A stretch of 64,000 nucleotides of DNA from Lyngbya sp. PCC 8106 (lineage in GTDB: Bacteria > Cyanobacteriota > Cyanobacteriia > Cyanobacteriales > Microcoleaceae): positions 1 to 64,000 of the forward strand of contig NZ_AAVU01000007.1 in the NCBI RefSeq assembly GCF_000169095.1. The letters run 5' to 3'. Each line of letters starts with the position of its first letter. The stretch's first letter is position 1. A program made the translations under genes and the position numbers. Of this stretch, positions 38,544 to 47,223 are shown piece after piece. Under the pieces are notes generated by a model. The model searched no databases. It was not told the DNA's origin and saw only the letters and a list, made by a program, of their open reading frames with translations.

Positions 38544-39545
38544 TTATAGATCAAGTTTATCGATATATTCTCGTAAAGTATGAGCAGATTTTTTGAGAAG
38601 TTTTTCTTCGTTTTCAGCTAGGGTAAAATTCATGACTTTCATCACGCCGTCTCGGTTAACAATCGAAGGTAAACTAATACAAATATCTTCGGATAATTCG
38701 TACATTTTATCAACTCGGGTACTGACGGTAAAAATCCGATTTTGATTGTGAAGAATAGCTTTAACAATCTCTGTCACCGCTAAACCAATGGCATAGGAAG
38801 TATATCCTTTTCGCTTGATAATTTCATAAGCCGCATTTTTGACCTGTTCAAAAATTTCATTTAATTCTGCAAAATCGCAAGCAGGGCTTCCTTTCCAGTC
38901 TCCATCACAGATTTTCATTCCGGCAACATTTGCCTTACTCCAAACCGGAACTTCACTATCACCATGTTCACCGATAATATAAGCATGAACACTGCGAGGA
39001 TCAATATCGAGTCGGTTAGCCAATAAAGCCCGAAAACGAGCGGTATCGAGTACCGTTCCTGAACCCAAAACTCTCGAACTGGGAAAACCTGAAAGCTTGA
39101 GACTCACATAGGTCATAATATCAACAGGGTTGGCAACTATTAGTAAAATTGCATCGGGACAATGTTTAGCAACATCCCCAATTAAACTTCTAAAAATTTT
39201 GACATTACGGTGTAATAAATCTAGACGAGTTTCACCTTCTCTTTGACTCGCTCCTGCTGTTACAATCACAATATCGGCATCCTTTCCCACATCCGCAACA
39301 GTTCCGGCTTTGATGCGAGTCGGAGAGATAAAAGGAACGCCATGCAATAAGTCCATGACTTCTCCTTCGACTTTATCTGTGGCGATATCTTGTAAGATCA
39401 GTTCATCAAAACAGTCTTGAATTAACATAGAATAAGCACAAGCCATCCCGACCTGACCTGCTCCAATGATCACACCTTTGCGAGGTTTAATTTTACTATC
39501 AAAATTCTCCGCATCTGGATGTAGATTAAATAATCCCTCAAACAT
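38544..39545 (-). CDS. ldh: L-lactate dehydrogenase
   Basis: 333 aa of the LDH/MDH family. The Rossmann motif is GAGQVG (28-33). The specificity loop reads GASQREGETR with Gln101, the lactate-dehydrogenase residue (malate enzymes have Arg). Catalytic residues are Arg107, Asp167, Arg170 and His194 (IIGEHGDSEVPVWS). Reduces pyruvate to L-lactate with NADH; in a cyanobacterium this suggests dark fermentation. No N-terminal truncation is seen. Direct TATACAA repeats lie upstream. Confidence 0.92.
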   Translation of the reverse strand: MFEGLFNLHPDAENFDSKIKPRKGVIIGAGQVGMACAYSMLIQDCFDELILQDIATDKVEGEVMDLLHGVPFISPTRIKAGTVADVGKDADIVIVTAGASQREGETRLDLLHRNVKIFRSLIGDVAKHCPDAILLIVANPVDIMTYVSLKLSGFPSSRVLGSGTVLDTARFRALLANRLDIDPRSVHAYIIGEHGDSEVPVWSKANVAGMKICDGDWKGSPACDFAELNEIFEQVKNAAYEIIKRKGYTSYAIGLAVTEIVKAILHNQNRIFTVSTRVDKMYELSEDICISLPSIVNRDGVMKVMNFTLAENEEKLLKKSAHTLREYIDKLDL

Positions 39546-39905
39546 AAATCCTCCCGTTAATTAATTAATTTTTGAGTTAATTCAGTTAGAAAAATTGTAC
39601 GTGGCTATACAATTTAGTTGTTTTGAATTGTTATACAACTTATACAACAGTTTTGACTGAATTACACCATATTTTAGCACTAACTTTTAAATCTTGCAGG
39701 GCAATGATTTAATAAATAATCTATTCTTAACCACAATTATAAATCTTCTTAACCCCTCAGTCAGCAGAATCTTCATAAAAATGGTTTATTCATCTATCTA
39801 ATGAGGTAAAATGAGGAGACTTAAATGCCCATAGTTTACAAGTTATATCTATAAAAATGTAGATTTTTTTTAAATCAATCCTTTTGTACTTGATCAAAAT
39901 TGATG
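39546..39905. other. 360-bp A/T-rich upstream region of ldh
   Basis: Contains the TATACAA repeats listed separately. The remainder, toward the arylamine N-acetyltransferase gene end, is A/T-rich without genes. Confidence 0.5.
39606..39647. promoter_or_regulatory. Three TATACAA direct repeats upstream of ldh
   Basis: TATACAA occurs at 39606-39612, 39632-39638 and 39641-39647, that is 60-100 bp upstream of the ldh start. On the ldh strand they read TTGTATA, two of them nearly abutting. Possible operator or overlapping -10 elements. Confidence 0.3.
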
Positions 39906-40664
39906 TTAAAATTGACAACCCAAGTCAATACTAAAATAATCTCGTAAAATTTTGTTATATTCTGCTTCGGTAGATATGGTACACTCTTGTCGTTGACCAT
40001 TTTGGGTAATTATTAATCGGTTATCGCTCAATGTGACTCGACCTTCAAGCGTTGCTTTCGTACAAATACGACGCTGAGTAAAAATAGATTGAGGTGAGGT
40101 TTGATTATATTCACAAGTTGATTGAAAATCTGTTAGTTTTTTAGGTGTTAAGGTGAAACAATATTTGGGTTGATAGTGGTCATCTTTTTTTTGATAAAAT
40201 ATCCAGTGACTCTCCTCTTTTATCAGCTGATAATATTCTTCCTGTTGGATTTGTTCAGTTAAACTTTCTAACTTCAAAGGATAAAGAAATGAGTCTCCAA
40301 AACCAACATCAACTAACCAAAAATCTCTGTCTTTTACCAACAGCATTAAATGACCCAATTCTCGCCCAAAATGACCATCTTCTCGTGCAACTTGAGCAGA
40401 AATTAGAGTGATATTAAAACCTAGTTGTTGCAATAGCCAGGAAAATAAAGAGTTAAGTTCATAGCAAAAGCCTCCTCGGTTTTTTTGAACGATTTTTGTG
40501 TATAATGTTTCTAAATTAAGATGAATTGGTTGGTTGAGATGAATACTAAGATTTTCAAAAGGAACCGTCAGTAAATGACAGTAATGCAGTTGATAAAGCG
40601 TCTCAATATTGGGTTCAAGAGAACCTTGATAGTGAATCCGGTTTAGATAGGCTTCAACGTCCAT
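39906..40664 (-). CDS. Arylamine N-acetyltransferase
   Basis: 252 aa. Transfers acetyl (or other acyl) groups from acyl-CoA to arylamines, hydrazines or amines in biosynthesis. The catalytic triad is complete: Cys67 in RGGFCYELN, His105 in GHLMLL and Asp119 in VDVGFGD. PFENLSIH in the N-terminal domain is also typical. It may detoxify aromatic amines or act in a secondary pathway with the neighbouring island. The next minus-strand gene starts 22 bp away, so the two likely form an operon. Confidence 0.93.
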   Translation of the reverse strand: MDVEAYLNRIHYQGSLEPNIETLYQLHYCHLLTVPFENLSIHLNQPIHLNLETLYTKIVQKNRGGFCYELNSLFSWLLQQLGFNITLISAQVAREDGHFGRELGHLMLLVKDRDFWLVDVGFGDSFLYPLKLESLTEQIQQEEYYQLIKEESHWIFYQKKDDHYQPKYCFTLTPKKLTDFQSTCEYNQTSPQSIFTQRRICTKATLEGRVTLSDNRLIITQNGQRQECTISTEAEYNKILRDYFSIDLGCQF

Positions 40665-40686
40665 ATAAAACTTAATATTTTAACTT

Positions 40687-41553
40687 TTATTCCTGATCAA
40701 ATTTCTGTTCAATTTGACGATATGTTGGGACATCAATCAGTTTCTCAAACTCCTGAAAACTGACTAAATTTTCTAAATTTGCTGTACTTCCGGTTTCTTT
40801 CAACTGACGCAAACAATTCGTCATCGCTTTCGTGACAGTTAATAAACCTGACAAGGGAAAAAAGACAATTTTAAACCCTAGTTGTTGTAATTCTTGGGCT
40901 GATAATTGAGGTGTTTTTCCGCCTTCTATGATATTTGCAACTAAGGGAATATTGGGTAAAGCGTTAGCAATTTTAACGAGTTCATCTTCAGACTGAGGTG
41001 CTTCAATAAAAATTACATCAGCCCCTGCTTCAAAGTAAGCTTTACCTCGGTTAATGGCTTCATCTAAACCCAAAGGTGCGCGAGCATCTGTTCGTCCAAT
41101 AATGACTAAATTACTATCCGCTTTCGCATCAACTGCGGCTTTGATTTTCGCAATTTGTTCGGTTGTGGAAATCACTCGTTTTCCCTCAAAGTGACCACAT
41201 TTTTTCGGCCATTCTTGATCTTCTAAAATAATTCCAGAAACACCTAAATTAATCGCATCTTTCACGGTACGAATAACATTCAAAACGTTTCCATAACCTG
41301 TATCTAAATCCGCAATTAACGGAATTTGAATTGACCGAACAATTCGACCAATACTATAAAACATTTCAGTCGCTGTGAGAAACCCATAGTCAGGTAAACC
41401 CAATGTTGATGCAGCAATACCAAACCCACTGGTCGCGACGACTTCAAAACCTAACTGTTCAGCTATTTTAGCACTCAAACAGTCATAAATACCCGGAATT
41501 ACCAAAATTTCTGATTGTTCTAGTCGTGTTCTGAGTTTATTTGTAAAAGACAT
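40687..41553 (-). CDS. Isocitrate lyase/PEP mutase family enzyme
   Basis: 288 aa TIM-barrel of the PrpB/PEP mutase superfamily. Conserved parts are ADLDTGYGN (metal site), EDQEWPKKCGH with Cys119 in the flexible active-site loop, and IGRTDARAPLGLDEAINRGKAYFEAGADVIF. The KKCGH loop fits a C-C lyase (methylisocitrate-lyase-like or oxaloacetate-decarboxylase-like) rather than a phosphonomutase. Exact substrate unknown. It is divergent from the AbrB-type membrane protein gene. Confidence 0.85.
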   Translation of the reverse strand: MSFTNKLRTRLEQSEILVIPGIYDCLSAKIAEQLGFEVVATSGFGIAASTLGLPDYGFLTATEMFYSIGRIVRSIQIPLIADLDTGYGNVLNVIRTVKDAINLGVSGIILEDQEWPKKCGHFEGKRVISTTEQIAKIKAAVDAKADSNLVIIGRTDARAPLGLDEAINRGKAYFEAGADVIFIEAPQSEDELVKIANALPNIPLVANIIEGGKTPQLSAQELQQLGFKIVFFPLSGLLTVTKAMTNCLRQLKETGSTANLENLVSFQEFEKLIDVPTYRQIEQKFDQE

Positions 41554-41627
41554 AGGATAATATTAAAGCTCTATAATTTAGGATACACCAATCCCTGTCG
41601 TTATCAAGATTATATTTCTAGAAGCCG

Positions 41628-42689
41628 ATGAACACTCAAAAAATCATTCAGCAGTTTGTACTAGCAATTGCAGTCGGCTTTTTATTCAATTGGCTTAATA
41701 TTCCTGTTGGTTGGCTATTGGGGCCGATGATAGTGGGAATTCTATATGCTACTATTCAAGGCTATTCTGAACCCTTATCTCCTATTTTTATGACATTGGG
41801 TAAGGCATTTTTGGGTTTAGCAACGGCAGTTCGTTTCTCTCCAGATACTCTAATTATCGCTGCTAATTATGCAATACCTTTACTATTTTGTATTATTATC
41901 ACTGGAATTATGAGCGTATTTCATGGTTATTTATTATCTCGTTTTTCGGGGATTGATCGAGTTACCGGATTGCTCGCTTTTATTCCGGGTTTAGCTTCAA
42001 GTATTGTGGCAATTGGCGAAGAAATGGGAGCGGATGCGGTAGCAATTGCTTTATTTCAATACTTGCGTTTATTGTTAGTTATTGTGATTGTTCCGACTCT
42101 GGCAACTTTCTTGTTTCCGGCTAATTCTGAAAGTCCAAATTTAATCCCTATTTTGACAGTAGATCAATTATCTATTCCTTTCGTTTCCAATTTGTTTATA
42201 TTAGCAATTTGTTGTGGTCTAGGCATCTGGGGCGGAAATAAATTTAATCTACCTGCATCGGAATTTCTCGGAACATTTATTATCGGTTTAATTTGTTTTT
42301 GGACGTTTCCTCAGTATATCCAAGTTCCTCAATGGTTATTTCAAACGGGATTATTGCTTGTGGGACTTTCTATCGGATTAAAGTTTGATTTTCAAACAGT
42401 TAATAAACTCTTTAAAGCGGTATTAATTGAAGCAGGATTAGTCATTTCACTAATTATCTGTTGTTTAGCAATTGGATATGGATTTCATCGGGTGACAGAG
42501 GTTGATCTTGTTACTGCTATTTTAGGATTAACACCTGGAGGACTTGAAGCAATGATTGCAACGGTTGTGCAGCTTGCCGGTGATACAAGTCTGGTATTAG
42601 CAATGCAATTAACTCGAATGTTAATGATTCTTTTATTGACTCCCTGGCTAACTACTTTTGTGATCAAACAAAAAGAAAAAGATGTGTAG
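41628..42689 (+). CDS. AbrB-family (PF05145-type) membrane protein
   Basis: 353 aa, about ten predicted membrane helices in two similar halves. The repeated signature appears as NIPVGWLLGPMIVGILYA near the start, LLAFIPGLASSIVAIGEEMGADA at the middle, and LGLTPGGLEAMIATVVQLAGDTSLVLAMQLTRML near the end. This family (AbrB, often mis-called ammonia monooxygenase) consists of putative transporters or regulators. It lies 87 bp before the amidohydrolase on the same strand and could move that enzyme's substrate. Confidence 0.85.
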   Translation: MNTQKIIQQFVLAIAVGFLFNWLNIPVGWLLGPMIVGILYATIQGYSEPLSPIFMTLGKAFLGLATAVRFSPDTLIIAANYAIPLLFCIIITGIMSVFHGYLLSRFSGIDRVTGLLAFIPGLASSIVAIGEEMGADAVAIALFQYLRLLLVIVIVPTLATFLFPANSESPNLIPILTVDQLSIPFVSNLFILAICCGLGIWGGNKFNLPASEFLGTFIIGLICFWTFPQYIQVPQWLFQTGLLLVGLSIGLKFDFQTVNKLFKAVLIEAGLVISLIICCLAIGYGFHRVTEVDLVTAILGLTPGGLEAMIATVVQLAGDTSLVLAMQLTRMLMILLLTPWLTTFVIKQKEKDV

Positions 42690-42776
42690 TTCTAACAATG
42701 TTTAAAAAAATCAACTTAGATTGATTTGCGAACAATATTCAGCTATGATAGATTTAAACTTGTGCAACTTACAACG

Positions 42777-44273
42777 ATGTCTGAAGCTTTTACCTTTGAT
42801 AAACTGATTAAAAATGTTCGGGTTATTCGTCCTCACCAGCCCTCTGTAGAAACGTTTGATATCGGGATTAAGGATGGAAAATTCGTTCAAATTGAACAGA
42901 ATATTAACCCCGCTCAAGCTCAACAAACCTTCGATGGAAATCACCTTTTAGCCTTTCCGGGCGTGGTAGATGCTCATATGCACGTTGGGATTTATCAACC
43001 CCTAAATCAAGATGCTATTACAGAGAGTAAAGCGGCTGCAATGGGCGGTGTAACAACCAGTTTAAACTATATTCGTACAGGTCAATATTATCTCAATCAA
43101 GGCGGAAGCTACCATCAGTTTTTTCCGAAAGTGTTAGCGCTTTCTGAGGGTAACTTTTATGTTGATTATGGGTATCATGTTGCCCCAATTGCGGCTGAAC
43201 ATCTAGAAGAAATGCCCCAACTATTTGAGGAGTTTGGAGTATCTTCTTTTAAAATTTTTATGTTCTATGGCGGTTATGGGTTGCACGGACTATCCGACCA
43301 GCAAAATTTATTTTTAATGATTAATAAAGAAGAACGCTACGACGTGGCTCACTTTGAGTTTATCATGCGAAGTTTAACTCAAATGCGCGAAAAATATCCC
43401 GATTGTCAAGATTATCTCAGCTTGAGTTTGCACTGTGAAATTGCGGAAATATTGAGCGCCTATACCAAAATTGTTCAACAGGATAATACCCTAACTGGAC
43501 TGAAAGCTTATAGCGCGGCTCGTCCTCCTCATTCAGAAGGTTTAGCGATTTGCATTGCATCCTATCTTGCCCATGAAACCAACTGTATTAATATCAATTT
43601 ACTACACTTAAGTTCTCGCAAAGCTATTGAAGCCGCTTTGATGATGCAAGCGACATTTCCTCATATTAATTTCCGTCGAGAAGTCACTGTCGGACATCTG
43701 CTTTTAGATGTGGATGCACCGACTGGAAAATGGGCAAAAGTTAATCCTCCCATTCGTCCGCGAGAGGATGTAGAATTTTTATGGCAAGCGGTTTTAAATC
43801 ATCAAATTGATTGGGTTGTGAGCGATCATGCTTGTTGTTCAGCCGAACAAAAAGTTTCTCAACAAAACCCCGAAAATATTTGGTTAGCGAAGTCGGGTTT
43901 TGGGGGAACTGAATATTTACTATCTGGGGTTTTCAGTGAAGGAAATAAACGCGGAATGCCTTATCATCAAATGGCTGAATTATTAGCTTGGAATCCTGCA
44001 CAACGATTTGGGCTATTAGAAAAGGGGGATATTGCTGTAGGTTATGATGCGGATTTGGTATTAATTGATCCCAATGAAACCTTTACTGTTCGGGCAGTAG
44101 AATCACAGTCTCAACAAGGTTATACGCCCTTTGAAGGGATGGAATTAACCGGACGAGTTAAAAGTACATTTCTTCGCGGAAATTTGATTTATCACAACGG
44201 AGAAATTCTCGGTTCGCCCCAAGGACGTTATTTGAAACGACCCTATGGAAAGTCTACAACAAAATTAAAGTAA
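42777..44273 (+). CDS. Hydantoinase/dihydroorotase-like amidohydrolase
   Basis: 498 aa from ATG at 42777. An upstream in-frame non-ATG start at 42726 would add 17 residues without family similarity. Metal-dependent TIM-barrel of the dihydropyrimidinase group: PGVVDAHMHVG (His67, His69), a probable carboxylated Lys159 in SSFKIFMFYGG, LHCEI, LHLSS and the aspartate of VVSDHACC. Such enzymes open cyclic amides (hydantoin, dihydrouracil, allantoin, dihydroorotate). The true pyrC is usually different, so a catabolic or specialised role is more likely. It belongs to the metabolic island with the nitrilase-fold and aldehyde dehydrogenase genes. Confidence 0.85.
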   Translation: MSEAFTFDKLIKNVRVIRPHQPSVETFDIGIKDGKFVQIEQNINPAQAQQTFDGNHLLAFPGVVDAHMHVGIYQPLNQDAITESKAAAMGGVTTSLNYIRTGQYYLNQGGSYHQFFPKVLALSEGNFYVDYGYHVAPIAAEHLEEMPQLFEEFGVSSFKIFMFYGGYGLHGLSDQQNLFLMINKEERYDVAHFEFIMRSLTQMREKYPDCQDYLSLSLHCEIAEILSAYTKIVQQDNTLTGLKAYSAARPPHSEGLAICIASYLAHETNCININLLHLSSRKAIEAALMMQATFPHINFRREVTVGHLLLDVDAPTGKWAKVNPPIRPREDVEFLWQAVLNHQIDWVVSDHACCSAEQKVSQQNPENIWLAKSGFGGTEYLLSGVFSEGNKRGMPYHQMAELLAWNPAQRFGLLEKGDIAVGYDADLVLIDPNETFTVRAVESQSQQGYTPFEGMELTGRVKSTFLRGNLIYHNGEILGSPQGRYLKRPYGKSTTKLK

Positions 44274-44307
44274 AGGTGTTTTGAAAAAAGTCACATAATT
44301 TAGAGAT

Positions 44308-44625
44308 TTAACGCCTTAGCTTTAACTCATTGATACTCGAATCAAAGTCCGTATGACAAACAATTTCTTCAAGACTAGATACTCGTTTTTGCAACTGGTC
44401 AATTTTTGTTTGTTCAAGTAAGTTTGTTGGTTGTACAAATATCCAAACTGATACAGTGCTAACCATAGCTGCAACTATCACGACTAAGGGTAAAATTGTG
44501 TAGTTTTCAACTATAGCAATGATAGGTACACAAGCGAGTAAACAAAAAATAGATAAACTCCATATCCATTTTGTTGCTGCTAACCGAACATCATTCATCT
44601 CAAATTGCTTTTTCTGACTAGACAT
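44308..44625 (-). CDS. Small membrane protein with C-terminal coiled coil
   Basis: 105 aa from ATG at 44623-44625 (start MSSQKKQFEMNDVRLAATKW). An in-frame ATG 12 codons upstream is also open. Two membrane helices (about 22-45 and 50-70) are followed by a short coiled coil (TKIDQLQKRVSSLEEIV). No family recognised. It sits convergent to the amidohydrolase. Confidence 0.55.
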   Translation of the reverse strand: MSSQKKQFEMNDVRLAATKWIWSLSIFCLLACVPIIAIVENYTILPLVVIVAAMVSTVSVWIFVQPTNLLEQTKIDQLQKRVSSLEEIVCHTDFDSSINELKLRR

Positions 44626-44782
44626 AATACATCCTATGATTAATAATGAATAATCCACCAATTCTATCCCAATCTCTTTAAAAGAATTATATTCTCAAAA
44701 AATATCTTGACAAACTGGTGGTTTATCTTTATGAACTTTTTTCATTCCAGACAGCGAGAATTCATCATGTAGCTGTAGTTAT

Positions 44783-45346
44783 CTACTGCTGACTTTGATC
44801 TACTTTTCGCTTATTATGAGATGAAGTCAACATCTTTACACCTTGATATGCTGCAAATCCAACTCCGACTGTTGCGGCTACTGGTAACGCGGCAGAAACA
44901 GCGACTCCTGCTGCCCCTGCTGCCATTCCACTACCAACCACACCACCAACAGCAGCCAAACCTGAACCGATCATATCTGCTACGCTCAGATCCATCACGG
45001 CACTTACACTTAACAAAGCCCCAACAGCGGCTCCGCCCACCCATGCTCGTGTGGTATTGGGAGGATCAGGCTTGACAATAATAACCTGAGAATCATTCTT
45101 ATAGGTATCGTGAGAATCATTGTTATAGGTAATATGGCGATCATCAATATTAATGTTACATTCTGATTTCCCCAATGCCCGTGATTCTGCTGTACATAAT
45201 GGTTGTGCTGAATTCTGAACTGTTGTTGGCGTAGCTTTATTAGCCCAAGCTGGCTGAGACATCAGAGGAAAAAAGAAGGTAGAAAACAACAACACTGACA
45301 TGAAGAATGTTGTTATGCGTTGTAGAAACGTTTGTGACTTCATCAT
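44783..45346 (-). CDS. Secreted/membrane hypothetical protein, Gly/Ala-rich C-terminus
   Basis: 187 aa. A clear signal peptide (FFMSVLLFSTFFFPLMSQPAWA, cleaved after AWA) is followed by a polar segment with Asp/Asn/His-rich stretches (NINIDDRHITYNNDSHD). Then comes a long Gly/Ala/Val-rich hydrophobic region (WVGGAAVGALLSVSAVMD onward) that resembles a glycine-zipper. No known family was recognised; it could associate with membranes or form oligomers. It has no obvious link with neighbours. Confidence 0.6.
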   Translation of the reverse strand: MMKSQTFLQRITTFFMSVLLFSTFFFPLMSQPAWANKATPTTVQNSAQPLCTAESRALGKSECNINIDDRHITYNNDSHDTYKNDSQVIIVKPDPPNTTRAWVGGAAVGALLSVSAVMDLSVADMIGSGLAAVGGVVGSGMAAGAAGVAVSAALPVAATVGVGFAAYQGVKMLTSSHNKRKVDQSQQ

Positions 45347-45583
45347 CTTGCTCCAAGTTCTTTAAGTTAAAAAGAAAAACTATCTCAATTGCGACCTATT
45401 AATCCTGTGATGTTTTTAGGTTACTATACATAATTTAAAGCCATAAATTATTAGTGTCAATTAGAGAAATTACTGAGATGGATGAATGGATTTATTTCTC
45501 AAGAATCCGTGATTTTACGGATGTCATTATTTTTACGATCAGCACAATAAATTTTTAACTTAGTATTATGTGTGTTAAAATAG
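45347..45583. other. Intergenic region upstream of the secreted hypothetical
   Basis: A/T-rich promoter region of the minus-strand gene; no other feature seen. Confidence 0.4.
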
Positions 45584-45706
45584 GATGAACGCGCCGAACA
45601 AGAGCGCCAAAATGCCATTCCTCGGTTGTTGGGAATGGGTTTAAGTGTTGAACAGGTAGCGGAAGCACTCAACCTCAGCCTCGAACGAGTTCAGCAACAG
45701 ATTTAA
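45584..45706 (+). pseudogene. C-terminal remnant of an Rpn/Uma2-type putative nuclease
   Basis: The frame after a TAG at 45581-45583 reads DERAEQERQNAIPRLLGMG, then LSVEQVAEALNLSLERVQQQ, then stop. The LLxMGLSVEQVAEALxLSLEEV ending is the common C-terminus of cyanobacterial Rpn-type transposase/nuclease-like proteins. No start codon or upstream domain exists, so it is a gene scar. Confidence 0.65.
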
Positions 45707-45772
45707 ACCTTAGACAACCCATTATTTTGGTTTTTGCTTCAAAATATAGATGGAGTCATTTTAGAGGTATCT

Positions 45773-45946
45773 ATGTTTCCTTTTTTCAATCCTTGCTGGA
45801 ATTGGGACAGTTCATCGAGTTCTCACAAAGCTTATCAGGAACGCAAACTGCAATTTTTGAAGTGGATGCGAGATGATCTTGAAACTCGGTTGGCTGGACT
45901 CAATGCGGCGATAGAAACCGTTCAACGCCAAATGAATCAAGAGTAA
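45773..45946 (+). CDS. Small hypothetical protein with a C-terminal helix
   Basis: 57 aa from ATG at 45773 (MFPFFNPCWNWDSSSSSH), followed by an amphipathic helix (YQERKLQFLKWMRDDLETRL). A longer frame from 45734 adds residues with no coding character. A perfect terminator follows at 46022-46047, which supports a real transcript. Function unknown. Confidence 0.5.
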   Translation: MFPFFNPCWNWDSSSSSHKAYQERKLQFLKWMRDDLETRLAGLNAAIETVQRQMNQE

Positions 45947-46021
45947 GCAGGATCAAGTTTGAAATTTAAAGTTTGAATCAGGGTGCTGAATCTTGCGCCT
46001 TTACTCATAATATATTACCAC

Positions 46022-46047
46022 AAGTTAGCATCACAGCTAACTTTTTT
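46022..46047 (+). terminator. Intrinsic terminator
   Basis: AAGTTAGC (46022-46029) pairs exactly with GCTAACTT (46036-46043) around a 6-nt loop, followed by a T-run. It ends the transcript of the small gene before it and insulates the nitrilase-fold gene. Confidence 0.75.
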
Positions 46048-46176
46048 ATTGATTAAGTCATGTCACGGGGTTAACTCAGTTTATGAATAGGAATTCAACA
46101 TCAAAAAAAGTAGTTTAATCGGATAAAAATGATGTAAAATCTTTTCACAATGAACATTAGTCAAGCCTAATTTTCT

Positions 46177-47220
46177 ATGACAGCAAATCCAGAGCGCATC
46201 GAATCTTTTCGAGCCTTAGCCCTTCAGTTAACTTGTCAGGCGGTTAATTGTGCGAGTAGTCCTTCTGAAGCCCGAAGTATAATGACAAAAGCTGTCGAGA
46301 GTTTGGAGGGAAAAATTGCCACCAGTTTAGCGTTTATTGGTTCTGATTGTCGTTTGGTGGTACTTCCTGAATATTGGTTAACAGGTTTTCCGATGGGCGA
46401 ACCGTTGGGAATTTGGGCAAAGAAAGCCTGTTTAGAAATGGACGATCCTATCTATAATACTTTAGCAGAAATCGCACAGAAATTCAAGATATTTTTAGCG
46501 GGAAATGCCTATGAAATTGATCCCAATTTTCCGAAGTTGTACTTTCAAAGCTGCTTTATTTTCAACCCATCTGGAATAATGGTTTTGCGGTATCGACGGT
46601 TAAATTCTATGTACACACCCACGCCTCACGATGTTTGGGATAAATATCTAGATTGTTATGGTTTAGATGGTATTTTTCCAGTGGCAAAAACCGAAATTGG
46701 TAATTTAGCAACTCTCGCCTCTGATGAAATCTTATTCCCTGAACTTGCGCGAACTTTTGTCACCCGAGGTGCTGAAATTTTCTTGCATTCAACCTCAGAA
46801 ATTTATGGTCATGCTAGACTCCCAAAAGAAGCAGCAAAAGTGTCTCGGGCTGTGGAAAATATGGCTTATATTATCTCAGCAAATACTGCCGGAATTGTTA
46901 ACACTCCGCTTCCAAGTTCTTCAACTGATGGCGGTTCAAAAATTATTGACTATCGGGGTATTCTATTAGCAGAAACGGGAGCGGGTGAGAGTATGGCCGC
47001 TTTTGCAGAAATTGATTTAACAGCTCTGCGACGTAACCGCAAACGCCCTGGAATTCAAAATTTATTGGCACGTCATCGTTCAGGGTTGTATACTGAAACT
47101 TATCAATACCATAATTTTTACCCCGCAAATACGATGTTAGAAGGAGAAGTTGAACGACAACATTTTATTAAAACTCAGCAAGCAACAATTAATAACTTAA
47201 TTCAGCAGGAAATTATTTAA
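46177..47220 (+). CDS. Nitrilase-fold (carbon-nitrogen hydrolase) protein lacking the catalytic Cys
   Basis: 347 aa with the nitrilase superfamily fold: CRLVVLPEYWLTGFPMG with Glu65, LAGNAYEID, SCFIFNPSGIMVLRYRRLN and SDEILFPELAR. The usual triad is Glu-Lys-Cys. Here the Lys position of YRKxH reads Arg141 and the Cys of CxDxxFPE reads Ser182 (S-D-E-I-L-F-P-E); no cysteine lies nearby. Normal nitrilase chemistry is therefore unlikely unless another residue replaces Cys. It is the first gene of a tight operon (aldehyde dehydrogenase 3 bp on), which argues it is expressed and useful. It could be a non-hydrolytic binding protein or a divergent amidase subgroup. Confidence 0.75.
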   Translation: MTANPERIESFRALALQLTCQAVNCASSPSEARSIMTKAVESLEGKIATSLAFIGSDCRLVVLPEYWLTGFPMGEPLGIWAKKACLEMDDPIYNTLAEIAQKFKIFLAGNAYEIDPNFPKLYFQSCFIFNPSGIMVLRYRRLNSMYTPTPHDVWDKYLDCYGLDGIFPVAKTEIGNLATLASDEILFPELARTFVTRGAEIFLHSTSEIYGHARLPKEAAKVSRAVENMAYIISANTAGIVNTPLPSSSTDGGSKIIDYRGILLAETGAGESMAAFAEIDLTALRRNRKRPGIQNLLARHRSGLYTETYQYHNFYPANTMLEGEVERQHFIKTQQATINNLIQQEII

Positions 47221-47223
47221 AAT

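Noticed and set aside
42726..42776. Longer start for the amidohydrolase
   Set aside because: The extra 17 residues lack family similarity and begin with a non-ATG codon; ATG at 42777 starts the domain at the usual distance.
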